Shown: positions 1-7,759 of the stretch, one piece after another
Position numbering within the stretch: the stretch's first letter is position 1
Layout: every line of letters begins with the position of its first letter
Assembly: GCA_030040395.1 (NCBI GenBank)
Contig: JASHTU010000132.1
Span: 1-12,436 of the forward strand
Direction: 5' to 3'
DNA from: Acidobacteriaceae bacterium
GTDB taxonomy: Bacteria; Acidobacteriota; Terriglobia; Terriglobales; Acidobacteriaceae
DNA: 12,436 nucleotides
Program-made: the position numbers and the translations under genes
The notes under the pieces: model-generated
Told to the model about the DNA's origin: nothing
Database searches by the model: none
Seen by the model: the letters and a program-made list of their open reading frames with translations, nothing else

Positions 1-1441
1 CCGGCGGAACGGTGTGCAGCACATTGGCCGTGGCCACGAACAGCACTTGCGAAAGGTCGTAGTCCACGTCCAGATAGTGATCCTGGAAGGTGATGTTCTG
101 CTCCGGATCGAGAACTTCGAGCAGCGCCGAGGCCGGATCACCGCGGAAATCGGAGGAAATCTTGTCCACCTCGTCGAGCAGGAACACCGGATTCTTGGTG
201 CCCGCGCGCTTCATGTGCTGGATGATCTGGCCCGGCATTGCGCCGATATACGTTCTGCGATGGCCGCGTATCTCCGCCTCATCGCGCACGCCGCCCAGCG
301 ATAGGCGCACGAACTTCCGCCCGGTGGCCTTGGCGATCGACATGCCTAGCGAAGTTTTGCCCACCCCTGGAGGGCCGACAAAGCACAATATCGAGCCCTT
401 GGGATTTTTCACCAGCTGCCGCACCGCCAGGAACTCGAGAATGCGCTCCTTGATTTTCTCCAGCCCGTAATGGTCGTTGTTGAGCACCTTCTCTGCGTAG
501 TCGATCGATCGGGTCTCTTTTGACCGCTTCTTCCACGGCACCGCCAGCAGCCAATCGATATAGTTGCGGCTCACGGTGGATTCGGCCGACATGGGCGGCA
601 TGGCTTCGAGCTTCTTGAGCTCCTGGATGGCCTTGTCGAGCACCTCTTTGGGCATGCCCGCGCTTTCGATCTTCTTGCGCAGTTCGTCGAACTCGCTCTT
701 TTCGCCTCGGCCCAGCTCCTTCTGGATGGCTTTGATCTTTTCGTTGAGATAATACTCTTTCTGCGCCCGCTCCATCTGCCGCTTGACCCGAGATTGAATG
801 TTGCGGTCGAGATCCAGCTTCTCGATTTCGACGTCGAGCACGTCGGCAATCCGCGCCAGCCGCGCCGCCGGATCGAAGATGGCCAGAAGCTCCTGCTTCT
901 CCTCAATGCCAAGTTGCAAATTCGCGGCGATAGTGTCGGAGAGCTTCGACGGCTCGTCCATACGGACCGCGGCGATGATGGTCTCGTAGTTGAGCGACTG
1001 CTGCAGCTTCACGTATTGCTCGAAGAGCGACGTGACCCGCTGCATCAGTTGCTCCACGGCCGCCGTCATTTCGAACTGCGTCTTGCCGGTGCGCACCGTG
1101 GCTACAAAAAATCCGTCGCGGTCGTTCACCTCGACGGACTTGGCGCGCTCGATCCCCTCCACCAGAACCTTGATGTTGCCGTCCGGCATCTTCACGCTCT
1201 GGACAATATTGCAGATCGATCCGACCTGGTAAATGTCCTTGGCTTTGGGCTCGTCGATGGACGCGTCGTGTTGGGTAGCGAGAAAAATCTTGCGGTCGCC
1301 GGTCAGGGCCTCTTCGAGGGCGCGCACGCTGGACTCGCGGCCCACCACGAAGGGCGTCATCATGTAGGGAAAGATGACCATGTCCCGGATGGGCATCATG
1401 GGCAGCTTGCGCGGCTCGTTCTTTTCGCGGGGTATGGTCAT
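1..1441 (-). CDS. lon: ATP-dependent protease Lon (partial, C-terminus beyond left edge)
   Basis: Lon is a cytoplasmic homo-hexameric AAA+ serine protease that unfolds and degrades damaged and regulatory proteins. The visible 480 residues begin [20 protein letters not shown], the usual start of the substrate-binding N-domain (about 1-210), followed by a helical region with [23 protein letters not shown] sequence. The AAA+ module then has Walker A GPPGVGKT at 356-363, Walker B LLDEVDK with D423/E424, and the sensor-1 Asn in VATAN at 473; all three match E. coli Lon numbering exactly. The arginine finger, sensor 2 and the Ser-Lys protease domain lie outside the window, so I cannot say the protease is intact. 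The ATG at 1441 is preceded on the minus strand by AGGTG with 5-nt spacing. It lies 246 bp downstream of uvrD on the same strand and probably has its own promoter. No CIRCE or HAIR heat-shock operator was recognised upstream. Identity is near certain. Confidence 0.97.
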   Translation of the reverse strand, partial: MTIPREKNEPRKLPMMPIRDMVIFPYMMTPFVVGRESSVRALEEALTGDRKIFLATQHDASIDEPKAKDIYQVGSICNIVQSVKMPDGNIKVLVEGIERAKSVEVNDRDGFFVATVRTGKTQFEMTAAVEQLMQRVTSLFEQYVKLQQSLNYETIIAAVRMDEPSKLSDTIAANLQLGIEEKQELLAIFDPAARLARIADVLDVEIEKLDLDRNIQSRVKRQMERAQKEYYLNEKIKAIQKELGRGEKSEFDELRKKIESAGMPKEVLDKAIQELKKLEAMPPMSAESTVSRNYIDWLLAVPWKKRSKETRSIDYAEKVLNNDHYGLEKIKERILEFLAVRQLVKNPKGSILCFVGPPGVGKTSLGMSIAKATGRKFVRLSLGGVRDEAEIRGHRRTYIGAMPGQIIQHMKRAGTKNPVFLLDEVDKISSDFRGDPASALLEVLDPEQNITFQDHYLDVDYDLSQVLFVATANVLHTVPP

Positions 1442-1483
1442 TCTGACACCTAAAAAAATTAGACGTGCGAGATGCGTTCCGGC

Positions 1484-1508
1484 TCTCTCTGGCCGCGGGG
1501 TCTCTCTG
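1484..1508. repeat. Direct repeat in the lon leader
   Basis: The octamer TCTCTCTG occurs at 1484-1491 and again at 1501-1508 (CAGAGAGA on the transcribed strand), 17 bp apart start to start. Both copies fall between the candidate lon -10 and the start codon. They could be a tandem regulator or RNA-binding site, or simply low-complexity sequence. Confidence 0.3.
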
Positions 1509-1513
1509 TCGGA

Positions 1514-1542
1514 ATTGTACAGCCGATCGGGGCGGGCGCGAA
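1514..1542 (-). promoter_or_regulatory. Candidate promoter for lon
   Basis: Read on the minus strand, TACAAT (1514-1519) is a good -10 match. A weak -35 candidate, TTCGCG (1537-1542), lies 17 bp upstream. Transcription would start near 1507, giving a leader of about 65 nt. The -35 region overlaps a GC hairpin (GGGCGGG and CCCGCCC arms, about 1530-1558). The -35 match is poor, so confidence is limited. Confidence 0.35.
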
Positions 1543-1687
1543 GCGCTCTACCCGCCCGTTGGGGTTACTTTTAGCCGGTTTTGTCGTTTGATTCCGCGTG
1601 CCATTCCGCGCCGAATCGCCGCGCCCTCTCGCCTTCGGATATCCTCGTCATCTTCTCACCGGCGAAGACAAGGGGAATCCGCCGCCG

Positions 1688-4495
1688 TTACAGCTTCTCC
1701 AGATTTGCGAATTTCTCCATCAGCTTTTTCAAGCCGTAACGGGGAAAATCAACCGTCAACTTGGCGTCTTCGCCTTCACCCTCGCGCATCAGCACGGTGC
1801 CCTCGCCATATTTTGCATGGCGCACGCGTTGGCCTTGCTTCAATCCCGTCGCGCCGTAGCTCACCGGAATGTTCATCGCCGGCCGCGCAAATGCGCCGGG
1901 GCGGCCGTCCTTCCCGCCTCCAAAAAAGCGCGCAATGTTGTCGATCGACTGCTCCGGAGGCGTTTCCGTACTTCCACTCTTTGCACCTGCGCTACGGCTT
2001 GACAAAAATTGCCGCGCGCCTGTCCGCGGCGTCTCCTGGCTCTCATCTTCGTAGTTAAAGTGCCGGCGGTCGAACTCGCTCGCGTATCTGCGCTCGCTCC
2101 TCGCTCCGTAACTTCCGTAACCGGAGCCATACGCTGCGCTGGACCACGCCGCTCTGCGGCCGCCCAGGTTCTCGATGAGCCGCACCGGGGTCTCTTCCAG
2201 AAACCGCGATGGAATGCTCGCCTCCGGCGCGTCGTTGCCGTAGCGGCGGCGATAGTGGGCGCGAGTCAATATCAGTGTGTTCATGGCGCGCGTCATGCCC
2301 ACGTAACAAAGCCGCCGCTCCTCTTCGAGTTCGTCGGGATTGTTGAGCGTGCGCGAGTGCGGAAACAGACCCTCCTCCATGCCGGCCAAAAACACCAGGG
2401 GAAACTCCAGGCCTTTCGCGGCATGCAGCGTCATCAGCGTGACCCGCGCGTTGGGGTCAAACTGGTCCGTGTCCGAGGCCAACGCCGCGTGATCCAGAAA
2501 ATCGGCCAGCGTCTCGCCGCGCGCTTCGGCGTCATGCGCGGCGTTGGCCAACTCCTTCAGGTTCTCGATGCGGCTGAAAGCCTCCGGCGAGCCTTCGGCT
2601 TCGAGCGCCTTGATGTACCCGGTGCGGTCGATGATGAATCGGATCAGCTCCGGCAGCGTGGCCGCGTCTCCAGGAGCTCGAAATCCCGGCGCCGCCTTTT
2701 CTTCGTCTTCGGCGACCTCTTCTGCATCGGACTCAAAATCGGCGTATGGATGCGCTGGCTCCGCCTTTGCCGCCCCGGCTTCTTCGTCCCGCTTCCGCAT
2801 CTTCAGAAAAGACCGCTTCGCCGCTTCCGCAAACGGCGAAAAATGCGTTGCGTCCAACAGCGGAATCTGCGCCTCGTTGCCGCCGAAGCTGAAATCGGAC
2901 ACCTCTTCGATCGCTTCCGCAGCCGACTGCTTTTCTTCCGCTCCCGGCGCCTCCGCGCCGAAGGCGAAATCCGTGTCCGCCTCCTCGGCCTCCGTCTCCG
3001 TCACATCGGCCGCCAGTTTGCCCGCAAAATCCGGGTCCAGCATCGCCTGCGCATCCAAAATAAGCTGGCGAAACGATTCCACCGCCATCAGTGCGCGCGT
3101 GGGAATTAGCTTGTTCGCAATCGCCGCGCCCGCCGCGTCCCAAGTCGAGCTGCCGGTCTCCAGAGCCAGCCGCTCCATGGTTTCCAGCGTCGCCTTGCCA
3201 ATGCCCCGCGCCGGCGTGTTGATGACCCTGGCGAGCGCCATCGAATCGTGCGGATTCTTCACCAGACGCAAATACCCCAGCAGGTCTTTGATCTCCGCGC
3301 GCTCGTAAAAGCTGAATCCGCCCACCATGGTGTAGCTGATGTTGTAGCGGCGCAGGGCTTCCTCCACCAGCCGCGATTGCGAGTTGGTGCGATACAATAC
3401 CGCGCAATGCGCGCCCCCGCCCGCGCCTTCGTTCTGCGCCTCGCCCTCATGCTCGCGCAGGAAGGCCTGAATCCTGTCGGCGATGAACAGCGCTTCATTC
3501 TCTCCGTCCGGCGCCTCGTAGTAGCCGATCAGCGATCCGCCCTGCCGGTCCGTCCACAGCTTCTTGCCCTTGCGGCGAACGTTGTTCGCCACCACCGCGC
3601 CCGCCGCCTCCAGAATCACCTGCGTCGAGCGGTAATTCTGCTCCAGGCGCACGATCTGCGCGTTGGGAAAATCCTTCTCGAATTCCAGAATGTTGCGGAT
3701 GTCCGCCCCGCGCCAGGAATAGATGCTCTGGTCCTCGTCGCCCACCGCGCACACATTTTTCTGCTCGCCCGTCAGCAGCTTCATCAGCTCGTATTGCGGT
3801 CGGTTGGTGTCCTGGTACTCGTCCACCAGCAGATATCGATACCGCCGCTGGTAGCGCTCCCGCACTTCGCCGGAAGCGCGCAGCAAGCGCACCGCTTCGA
3901 GCAGCAGGTCGTCGAAATCCATGGCGTTGTTTTTTGCCAGTTCCGCCTGGTAAGCCCGGTAAATGTGGGCGATGCGCTCACTGTTCGGGTCCTTGGAGTC
4001 CAGGTAATACTCCTGCGGATCGACCATGTGATTCTTGGCCCAGGAAATCCGCCCCAGCACTGTGCGCGGCGTGAGCTGCTTCGTATCCAGCCCCATGCGC
4101 CGCATCACCTGCTTCACGATGCCCTGCTGGTCGTCCTCGTCGAAGATGGCGAAAGTCCGCGTCAGTCCTTTATCGCCCACCTTCAGCGCCTCGATATCGC
4201 GCCGCAAAATGCGCACGCACAGCGAATGAAATGTGGAGATGAGCGGCTTGGCCAGCGAAGCATGGCCGATCAGCCGCTCCACGCGCTCCGCCATCTCGCC
4301 CGCGGCCTTGTTGGTGAAGGTGACGGCCGCAATCGCGTCCGGAGCCACGTTTTTCTCCCGGATCAGCCAAGCGATGCGATGCGTAATCACGCGCGTCTTG
4401 CCCGAGCCCGCGCCGGCCAGAATCAGCAGTGGGCCCTCGGTGAGCTCAACCGCGGCGCGTTGTTCGGGGTTCAGGTTGGCGAGGAGCGGGTGCAA
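1688..4495 (-). CDS. uvrD: UvrD/PcrA-type superfamily 1A DNA helicase
   Basis: A 3'-5' ATP-dependent helicase of the UvrD/PcrA/Rep family, acting in excision repair, mismatch repair and clearing of stalled complexes. The 935 residues show all SF1A motifs: Q-motif LNPEQ (8-12), Walker A AGAGSGKT (27-34, K33), Ia TFTNKAAGEM (59-68), II LLVDEYQD (222-229, D225/E226), III VGDEDQSIYSWRG (251-263), IV RLEQNYRST (283-291), V LMTLHAAKGLEF (687-698) and VI ERRLCYVGMTRA (726-737). The C-terminus (about 886-935, GQRVRHAKYGEGTVL) is the Tudor-like PcrA/UvrD tail that contacts RNA polymerase in homologues. It is about 200 residues longer than E. coli UvrD. Much of the excess is an acidic insert at about 492-612 in the 2B region, plus a Ser/Gly/Tyr-rich linker at about 780-885. 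An in-frame TGA lies upstream, and TTG at 4493-4495 is the only usual start codon after it and before the Q-motif. A weak GGA lies 8 nt upstream of that TTG. The gene is divergent from denD. Confidence 0.95.
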   Translation of the reverse strand: MHPLLANLNPEQRAAVELTEGPLLILAGAGSGKTRVITHRIAWLIREKNVAPDAIAAVTFTNKAAGEMAERVERLIGHASLAKPLISTFHSLCVRILRRDIEALKVGDKGLTRTFAIFDEDDQQGIVKQVMRRMGLDTKQLTPRTVLGRISWAKNHMVDPQEYYLDSKDPNSERIAHIYRAYQAELAKNNAMDFDDLLLEAVRLLRASGEVRERYQRRYRYLLVDEYQDTNRPQYELMKLLTGEQKNVCAVGDEDQSIYSWRGADIRNILEFEKDFPNAQIVRLEQNYRSTQVILEAAGAVVANNVRRKGKKLWTDRQGGSLIGYYEAPDGENEALFIADRIQAFLREHEGEAQNEGAGGGAHCAVLYRTNSQSRLVEEALRRYNISYTMVGGFSFYERAEIKDLLGYLRLVKNPHDSMALARVINTPARGIGKATLETMERLALETGSSTWDAAGAAIANKLIPTRALMAVESFRQLILDAQAMLDPDFAGKLAADVTETEAEEADTDFAFGAEAPGAEEKQSAAEAIEEVSDFSFGGNEAQIPLLDATHFSPFAEAAKRSFLKMRKRDEEAGAAKAEPAHPYADFESDAEEVAEDEEKAAPGFRAPGDAATLPELIRFIIDRTGYIKALEAEGSPEAFSRIENLKELANAAHDAEARGETLADFLDHAALASDTDQFDPNARVTLMTLHAAKGLEFPLVFLAGMEEGLFPHSRTLNNPDELEEERRLCYVGMTRAMNTLILTRAHYRRRYGNDAPEASIPSRFLEETPVRLIENLGGRRAAWSSAAYGSGYGSYGARSERRYASEFDRRHFNYEDESQETPRTGARQFLSSRSAGAKSGSTETPPEQSIDNIARFFGGGKDGRPGAFARPAMNIPVSYGATGLKQGQRVRHAKYGEGTVLMREGEGEDAKLTVDFPRYGLKKLMEKFANLEKL

Positions 4496-4526
4496 GGCGC
4501 GGTCCGGCGGAAAGAGTCCTTTCTCT

Positions 4527-4532
4527 AGTGTA
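4527..4532 (-). promoter_or_regulatory. Candidate -10 element for uvrD
   Basis: The minus strand reads TACACT, 4/6 matches to TATAAT, 32 bp upstream of the TTG start. No good -35 is present at 16-18 bp; the expected position overlaps one arm of the adjacent inverted repeat. Transcription would start near 4520, leaving a leader of about 25 nt. Confidence 0.3.
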
Positions 4533-4545
4533 AGACCGCACGGGA

Positions 4546-4572
4546 CCGTTCACGCCCTGAGCCCCTGAACGG
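4546..4572. repeat. Inverted repeat between uvrD and denD (possible operator)
   Basis: CCGTTCA (4546-4552) and TGAACGG (4566-4572) are perfect 7-bp inverted arms, with centres 20 bp apart (two helical turns). That geometry suits a dimeric regulator but would also allow an RNA hairpin. The repeat sits in the spacer between divergent uvrD and denD, next to the candidate uvrD -10. The arm order (GTTC...GAAC) is opposite to the Gram-positive-type LexA box. Confidence 0.35.
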
Positions 4573-4687
4573 CAATCGGTCAGTTCCGAAAAAGCACGGG
4601 CTCGCTCCTCGTTTCTCCTGGCCGGCACGCGGGACGATGCGCCGCCACGGCGAGTTACGATACTTAGAGGAGATCGAGGTACAGCCG

Positions 4688-5674
4688 GTGAAGGTTCTCA
4701 TCACGGGTGGCGCGGGCTTTGTGGGCGCACGCCTCGCACGTACGTTGCTCGCCAACGGCCGCATCGCCGGCGAGTCCATTGACGAGCTGGTGCTCGCCGA
4801 CCAGTTCACCCCGCCCCGCGACCTGCTGGCCCACTCGCGCGTCCGCGCCTTAACCGGCACGCTCATCGAGCAATCCGCAAAGCTGCGCGACGAGGCCTTC
4901 GACACCGTGTTTCATCTGGCCGCGGCCGTTTCCGCCGAGTGCGAAGCCGACTTCGACCTCGGTATGCGCTCCAATCTCGACTCCACTCGCGCGCTGCTCC
5001 AGGCCCTGCGCGCCGCAGGCAACACGCCCCGCTTCATTTTTTCCAGCTCCGCCGCCGTCTTCGGCCCCGATCCCGGCCTGCCCATGCCTCCGGTCATTCG
5101 CGCCGACACGCTTCCCACCCCGCAGTCCTCCTATGGGATCCAAAAGTTCATCTGCGAGCAACTGGTTGCCGACTACACGCGCAAAGGCTTTATCGACGGC
5201 CGCAACGTGCGCCTGATGACCGTGGTGGTGCGTCCCGGCAGGCCAAACGGCGCAGCGTCCGGCTTTTTCTCCGGCATTGTACGCGAGCCACTGAACGGCC
5301 AGGCAGCCATCTGCCCGGTCGCGCCGGAAACCCGCGTTGCGCTCGCCTCGCCGGCGCGGACCGTCCAGGGAATCATTGCCGTCGCCGAGGCCTCGCGCCA
5401 GGCCCTCGGTGGACGCATCGCTTTGAATTTGCCCGCGCTTACCGTAACTGTGGCGGAAATTCTCGATGCCCTCGAAGCCGTCGCCGGAGCTCAAGCCCGG
5501 GCGCTGGTGCGCTTCGAGCCCAACCCCGCGATTGCTCGCCTAGTCAGCGGATGGCCCGCGGTCTTCGACAATTCCCGTGCCCGGAGCCTCGGCCTCGAAC
5601 CCGACCCCGATTTCCATTCCATCGTGCGCGCGTTCCTCGCCGACCGCGCCGCAGAGCCTACTTTGCTTTGCTGA
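4688..5674 (+). CDS. denD: D-erythronate dehydrogenase (DenD-like, extended SDR family)
   Basis: An NAD(P)-dependent extended short-chain dehydrogenase, best matched to DenD, which oxidises D-erythronate to 2-oxo-D-erythronate in four-carbon sugar-acid catabolism. From the chosen start it has 328 residues. The Rossmann motif TGGAGFVG is at 6-13, the HLAAAVS cofactor segment at 76-82, SSSAAVFG at 119-126 and the catalytic YxxxK as Y149/K153. The stretch [20 protein letters not shown] (182-201) is, to my knowledge, typical of the DenD group. GTG at 4688 is chosen because GAGGT ends 7 nt upstream and it places the Rossmann strand at residue 2. The in-frame ATG at 4637 would add 17 unconserved-looking residues. 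It lies 28 bp before otnI, which acts next in the pathway, and this supports the assignment over a generic sugar-nucleotide epimerase. Cytoplasmic. Substrate is inferred from family and context, not proven. Confidence 0.85.
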   Translation: MKVLITGGAGFVGARLARTLLANGRIAGESIDELVLADQFTPPRDLLAHSRVRALTGTLIEQSAKLRDEAFDTVFHLAAAVSAECEADFDLGMRSNLDSTRALLQALRAAGNTPRFIFSSSAAVFGPDPGLPMPPVIRADTLPTPQSSYGIQKFICEQLVADYTRKGFIDGRNVRLMTVVVRPGRPNGAASGFFSGIVREPLNGQAAICPVAPETRVALASPARTVQGIIAVAEASRQALGGRIALNLPALTVTVAEILDALEAVAGAQARALVRFEPNPAIARLVSGWPAVFDNSRARSLGLEPDPDFHSIVRAFLADRAAEPTLLC

Positions 5675-5702
5675 AAGCTATTTCACCCCAGGAGTGATCA
5701 CT

Positions 5703-6506
5703 ATGCCTCGTTTTGCAGCCAACCTTACCATGATGTACCGCGAGCACAACTTCCTCGACCGGTTTGCCGCCGCTGCCCAGGACGGCTTTACCGCCGTCGA
5801 GTATCTCTTCCCCTACGACTATCCCGCCGAAAAACTGGCTGGGCTGTTGCAGCAGAACGGGCTGCGGCAGGTGCTCTTCAACGCCCCTCCCGGCAACTGG
5901 GACGCCGGCGACCGCGGTTGCACGTCCTTGCCCGGCCGGGAACAGGAGTTCCGCGAGGGGTTCCAGGAGGCGCTCGAATACGCGCGCGTCCTCGAGTGCC
6001 CGCGCATCCACGCCATGGCTGGCGTCGCTCCCGAAGGGGCCAACCGCGCCCGGATGCATGAGACCTACGTCGACAATCTCTCCTGGGCGGCGGATCAGGC
6101 GCGGCCGGCTGGCGTCGATGTCCTCATCGAGCCCATCGCCCCGCGCAATATGCCCGGATTCTTTCTTAACCGGCAGGATGAAGGCCACGCCGTGGTCGTC
6201 GAGGCCGGTAAACCGAATCTAAAGGTTCTCATGGACCTGTTTCATTGTCAGGTGGGCGAGGGCGACCTGGCCATGAAGATCCGCGCCTATCTTGGCAAAC
6301 CGAATGACAGCCGCGTGGGCCATATTCAGATCGCCGGCGTGCCTGACCGGCATGAGCCCGACACGGGCGAAGTCAACTATGATTTTCTCTTTGACCTGCT
6401 TGACGAGCTCGGCTACCGGGGTTGGATCGGATGCGAATATATCCCCAAGGCCGGCACGTCTGAAGGCCTCGTCTGGCTCAAGGAGCGCCAGCCTGTCATG
6501 CTTTGA
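5703..6506 (+). CDS. otnI: 2-oxo-tetronate isomerase (OtnI; hydroxypyruvate isomerase family)
   Basis: A TIM-barrel sugar-acid isomerase of the Hyi/OtnI family (xylose-isomerase-like fold). In the D-erythronate pathway OtnI converts 2-oxo-tetronate to 3-oxo-tetronate, which is then phosphorylated by OtnK and decarboxylated by OtnC. The 267 residues match the family length of about 260. Catalytic and metal-binding residues are visible: E143 in [10 protein letters not shown]178 in LMDLFHCQ, H207 in VGHIQIAG, and E245 in GCEYIPK. The start is clear: AGGAG at 5690-5694, 8 nt before ATG 5703, just after denD. The longer open frame begins inside denD and has no support. The family also includes hydroxypyruvate isomerase (Hyi), but the denD partner favours OtnI. 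No otnK or otnC is in the window. The stop codon lies inside a perfect hairpin. Confidence 0.88.
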   Translation: MPRFAANLTMMYREHNFLDRFAAAAQDGFTAVEYLFPYDYPAEKLAGLLQQNGLRQVLFNAPPGNWDAGDRGCTSLPGREQEFREGFQEALEYARVLECPRIHAMAGVAPEGANRARMHETYVDNLSWAADQARPAGVDVLIEPIAPRNMPGFFLNRQDEGHAVVVEAGKPNLKVLMDLFHCQVGEGDLAMKIRAYLGKPNDSRVGHIQIAGVPDRHEPDTGEVNYDFLFDLLDELGYRGWIGCEYIPKAGTSEGLVWLKERQPVML

Positions 6507-6510
6507 CAGG
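6492..6510 (+). other. Perfect hairpin containing the otnI stop codon
   Basis: CCTGTCA (6492-6498), loop TGCTT, TGACAGG (6504-6510): a 7-bp perfect stem whose right arm begins with the otnI TGA. It is not followed by a T-tract, so it is not a canonical intrinsic terminator. It could stabilise the mRNA 3' end or impede ribosomes or polymerase. Confidence 0.4.
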
Positions 6511-6531
6511 AACGTGACTCGATGAGAAGAC

Positions 6532-6590
6532 GGGCGCACCTTCGCTTTTGGGGGCGCGCCCGGACACACAGCCGCGATTTCCCCGTCCGG
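6532..6590. terminator. Overlapping hairpins between convergent otnI and the beta-barrel gene
   Basis: Two inverted repeats fill the 90-bp convergent spacer: GGGCGC/GCGCCC (6532-6537 and 6556-6561) and CCGGAC/GTCCGG (6560-6565 and 6585-6590). They share bases at the join and so are mutually exclusive. Neither has a good T-tract on either strand, so bidirectional termination is only a suggestion from position. Confidence 0.3.
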
Positions 6591-6596
6591 CCTAGA

Positions 6597-7472
6597 TTAC
6601 CAGCGGATGCCAAGCGAAAACGGCAGCAGCTTGGTGTCGCCGCCAATTGTCACCGGCGAAAGTCCGTTGGCGGACTCTCCGACAGCGGCCGGAGACAACA
6701 CCTCCACATACCGAACCTCGGCAAAGAACCGGGTCCGGCTCTCTCCATACATCCCGCCGAAACGGTGCTGATAGCCGCCGCCGGCATTCCACCCACCTTG
6801 GTTCGAGGAAAAATGACCGATGACACTTGGTGCGTACTCGACCCCGCAATAACCGAAATAGGTGCAGAATTCCTCCGGAGTAAGGTCGGTGAAATCGGTC
6901 ACCTTGCGGTAGAAACCACCGCCGCCTGTCACGTAAATGTCATTAGAAGCCTTGGGGAGAAGATCGAAAACCGGATCAAGCGTGAACGACCAGATGTGGT
7001 AATGCCCTCCCGTCGCTCCGGTTTCGGCAATGACCGCCCCGGGAATCTTATCGTCCATGAACTGATATTCGATCATCGCGGCCAGATACTGGTTGATGTT
7101 AAAGCCGCCGCCAAGGGTAAATTGGCCGCCCCAGGTGATGTAGGATTTGTCCCCAGCCGGAGCGTTCGCGCCGCCACTCGCCTCTATAGTGAGCCTGTGC
7201 CTTAAATCCCAGCCGGAATAGGTCGTCGTCGTTTGATCCTGCTGGCCACCAGCAGACGCCGGTCCCGGCGCGGAAGGCAGCGCCGCGGAGCTCCCAGGCA
7301 AAGCGGCCTTCGCAAGCTCAAGCGAGCTCGATTCGCCGGAGGGAGCCTCCGGAGCATTGATTTGATTCGTGGAAGCAGTGGACTGCGCAGCGGCCAAAGA
7401 AGCAGTGAAAATGGCTGCGTAGCCAAGGACACAAAAACCACCCGTCAATGACTTCCAGCGAGGAAAGGGCAT
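6597..7472 (-). CDS. Outer-membrane beta-barrel protein of unknown function
   Basis: A 291-residue exported protein. Residues 1 to about 30 form a Sec signal peptide: basic MPFPRWK, a hydrophobic core, then SLAAAQ with probable cleavage near 28-30. Residues 31-85 are a Ser/Ala/Pro/Thr-rich low-complexity linker. From about 88 to the end there are alternating amphipathic strands rich in Gly and aromatics (RLTIEASGG, WGGQFTLGGGFNI, DIYVTGGGGFYRK, RFFAEVRYVEV), ending in FSLGIRW with a C-terminal Trp, as expected for Bam-dependent insertion. This fits the broad OMP beta-barrel (OmpA/OmpW-like) superfamily; I cannot assign a substrate or partner. C203 and C209 (FCTYFGYC) could form a disulfide loop. 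The ATG at 7472 has GAGGT 7 nt upstream on its strand. It is separated from the RNase gene upstream by hairpins and is probably its own transcription unit. Confidence 0.75.
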   Translation of the reverse strand: MPFPRWKSLTGGFCVLGYAAIFTASLAAAQSTASTNQINAPEAPSGESSSLELAKAALPGSSAALPSAPGPASAGGQQDQTTTTYSGWDLRHRLTIEASGGANAPAGDKSYITWGGQFTLGGGFNINQYLAAMIEYQFMDDKIPGAVIAETGATGGHYHIWSFTLDPVFDLLPKASNDIYVTGGGGFYRKVTDFTDLTPEEFCTYFGYCGVEYAPSVIGHFSSNQGGWNAGGGYQHRFGGMYGESRTRFFAEVRYVEVLSPAAVGESANGLSPVTIGGDTKLLPFSLGIRW

Positions 7473-7662
7473 ATTTGGAACCTCAAGGATCGAAGTAGGT
7501 TAGTGCCGAGGGAATCCCCCACAGTTAGACACCAGATTGCGCGTGGAGGTTGCGTTTTGCTGAGAATTTGGGGGAGAAGCGCGGCCCGTGGGGTCCGTCT
7601 GCCCCGCTTTCCACCCAATCTCCAGAGGCAGGCTCAGGCCATCAACCTTGGCGGCCGCATTC

Positions 7663-7678
7663 CTCCGGCGCACCGGAG
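7663..7678. other. Short perfect hairpin in the RNase-barrel spacer
   Basis: CTCCGG, loop CGCA, CCGGAG: a 6-bp stem with a tetraloop, 14 bp from the larger terminator-like hairpin. The rest of this 287-bp spacer (7473-7759) shows no convincing gene. An open frame of 75 codons on the plus strand has no ribosome-binding site or recognisable family. Confidence 0.3.
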
Positions 7679-7692
7679 ATCCTTGAACAGCA

Positions 7693-7718
7693 AAGGCCGG
7701 AAGCAAGCCTCCGGCCTT
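7693..7718 (-). terminator. Probable intrinsic terminator of the RNase E/G gene
   Basis: AAGGCCGGA (7693-7701), an 8-nt loop, and TCCGGCCTT (7710-7718) form a perfect 9-bp stem about 42 bp beyond the RNase stop codon. On the minus strand the stem runs into CCTTTGCTGTT, a short, interrupted T-tract. It would separate the RNase gene from the downstream beta-barrel gene. Confidence 0.6.
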
Positions 7719-7759
7719 CAACCTCGCTGACAGTAATCCCTGACCGCTGACCCTATCTT

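Noticed and set aside
794..1453. 219-codon plus-strand open frame opposite lon
   Set aside because: It lies antisense to conserved Lon N-domain sequence with the composition of a shadow frame.
3248..4528. Long plus-strand open frame (426 codons) opposite uvrD, and a similar 366-codon frame at 2009-3109
   Set aside because: They are antisense to a clear helicase gene, have His/Arg/Leu-rich composition typical of GC-rich shadow frames, and show no recognised family.
4541..4585. LexA/SOS box upstream of uvrD
   Set aside because: The arms read GTTC...GAAC, opposite to GAAC-N4-GTTC, and there is no CTGT-N8-ACAG.
4637..4687. Upstream ATG for denD adding 17 residues
   Set aside because: GTG 4688 has a well-spaced GAGGT and starts directly at the Rossmann strand; the extension crosses the purine-rich leader.
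7503..7730. 75-codon plus-strand open frame in the RNase-barrel spacer
   Set aside because: No ribosome-binding site, no recognisable family, and it runs across two hairpins including the likely terminator.
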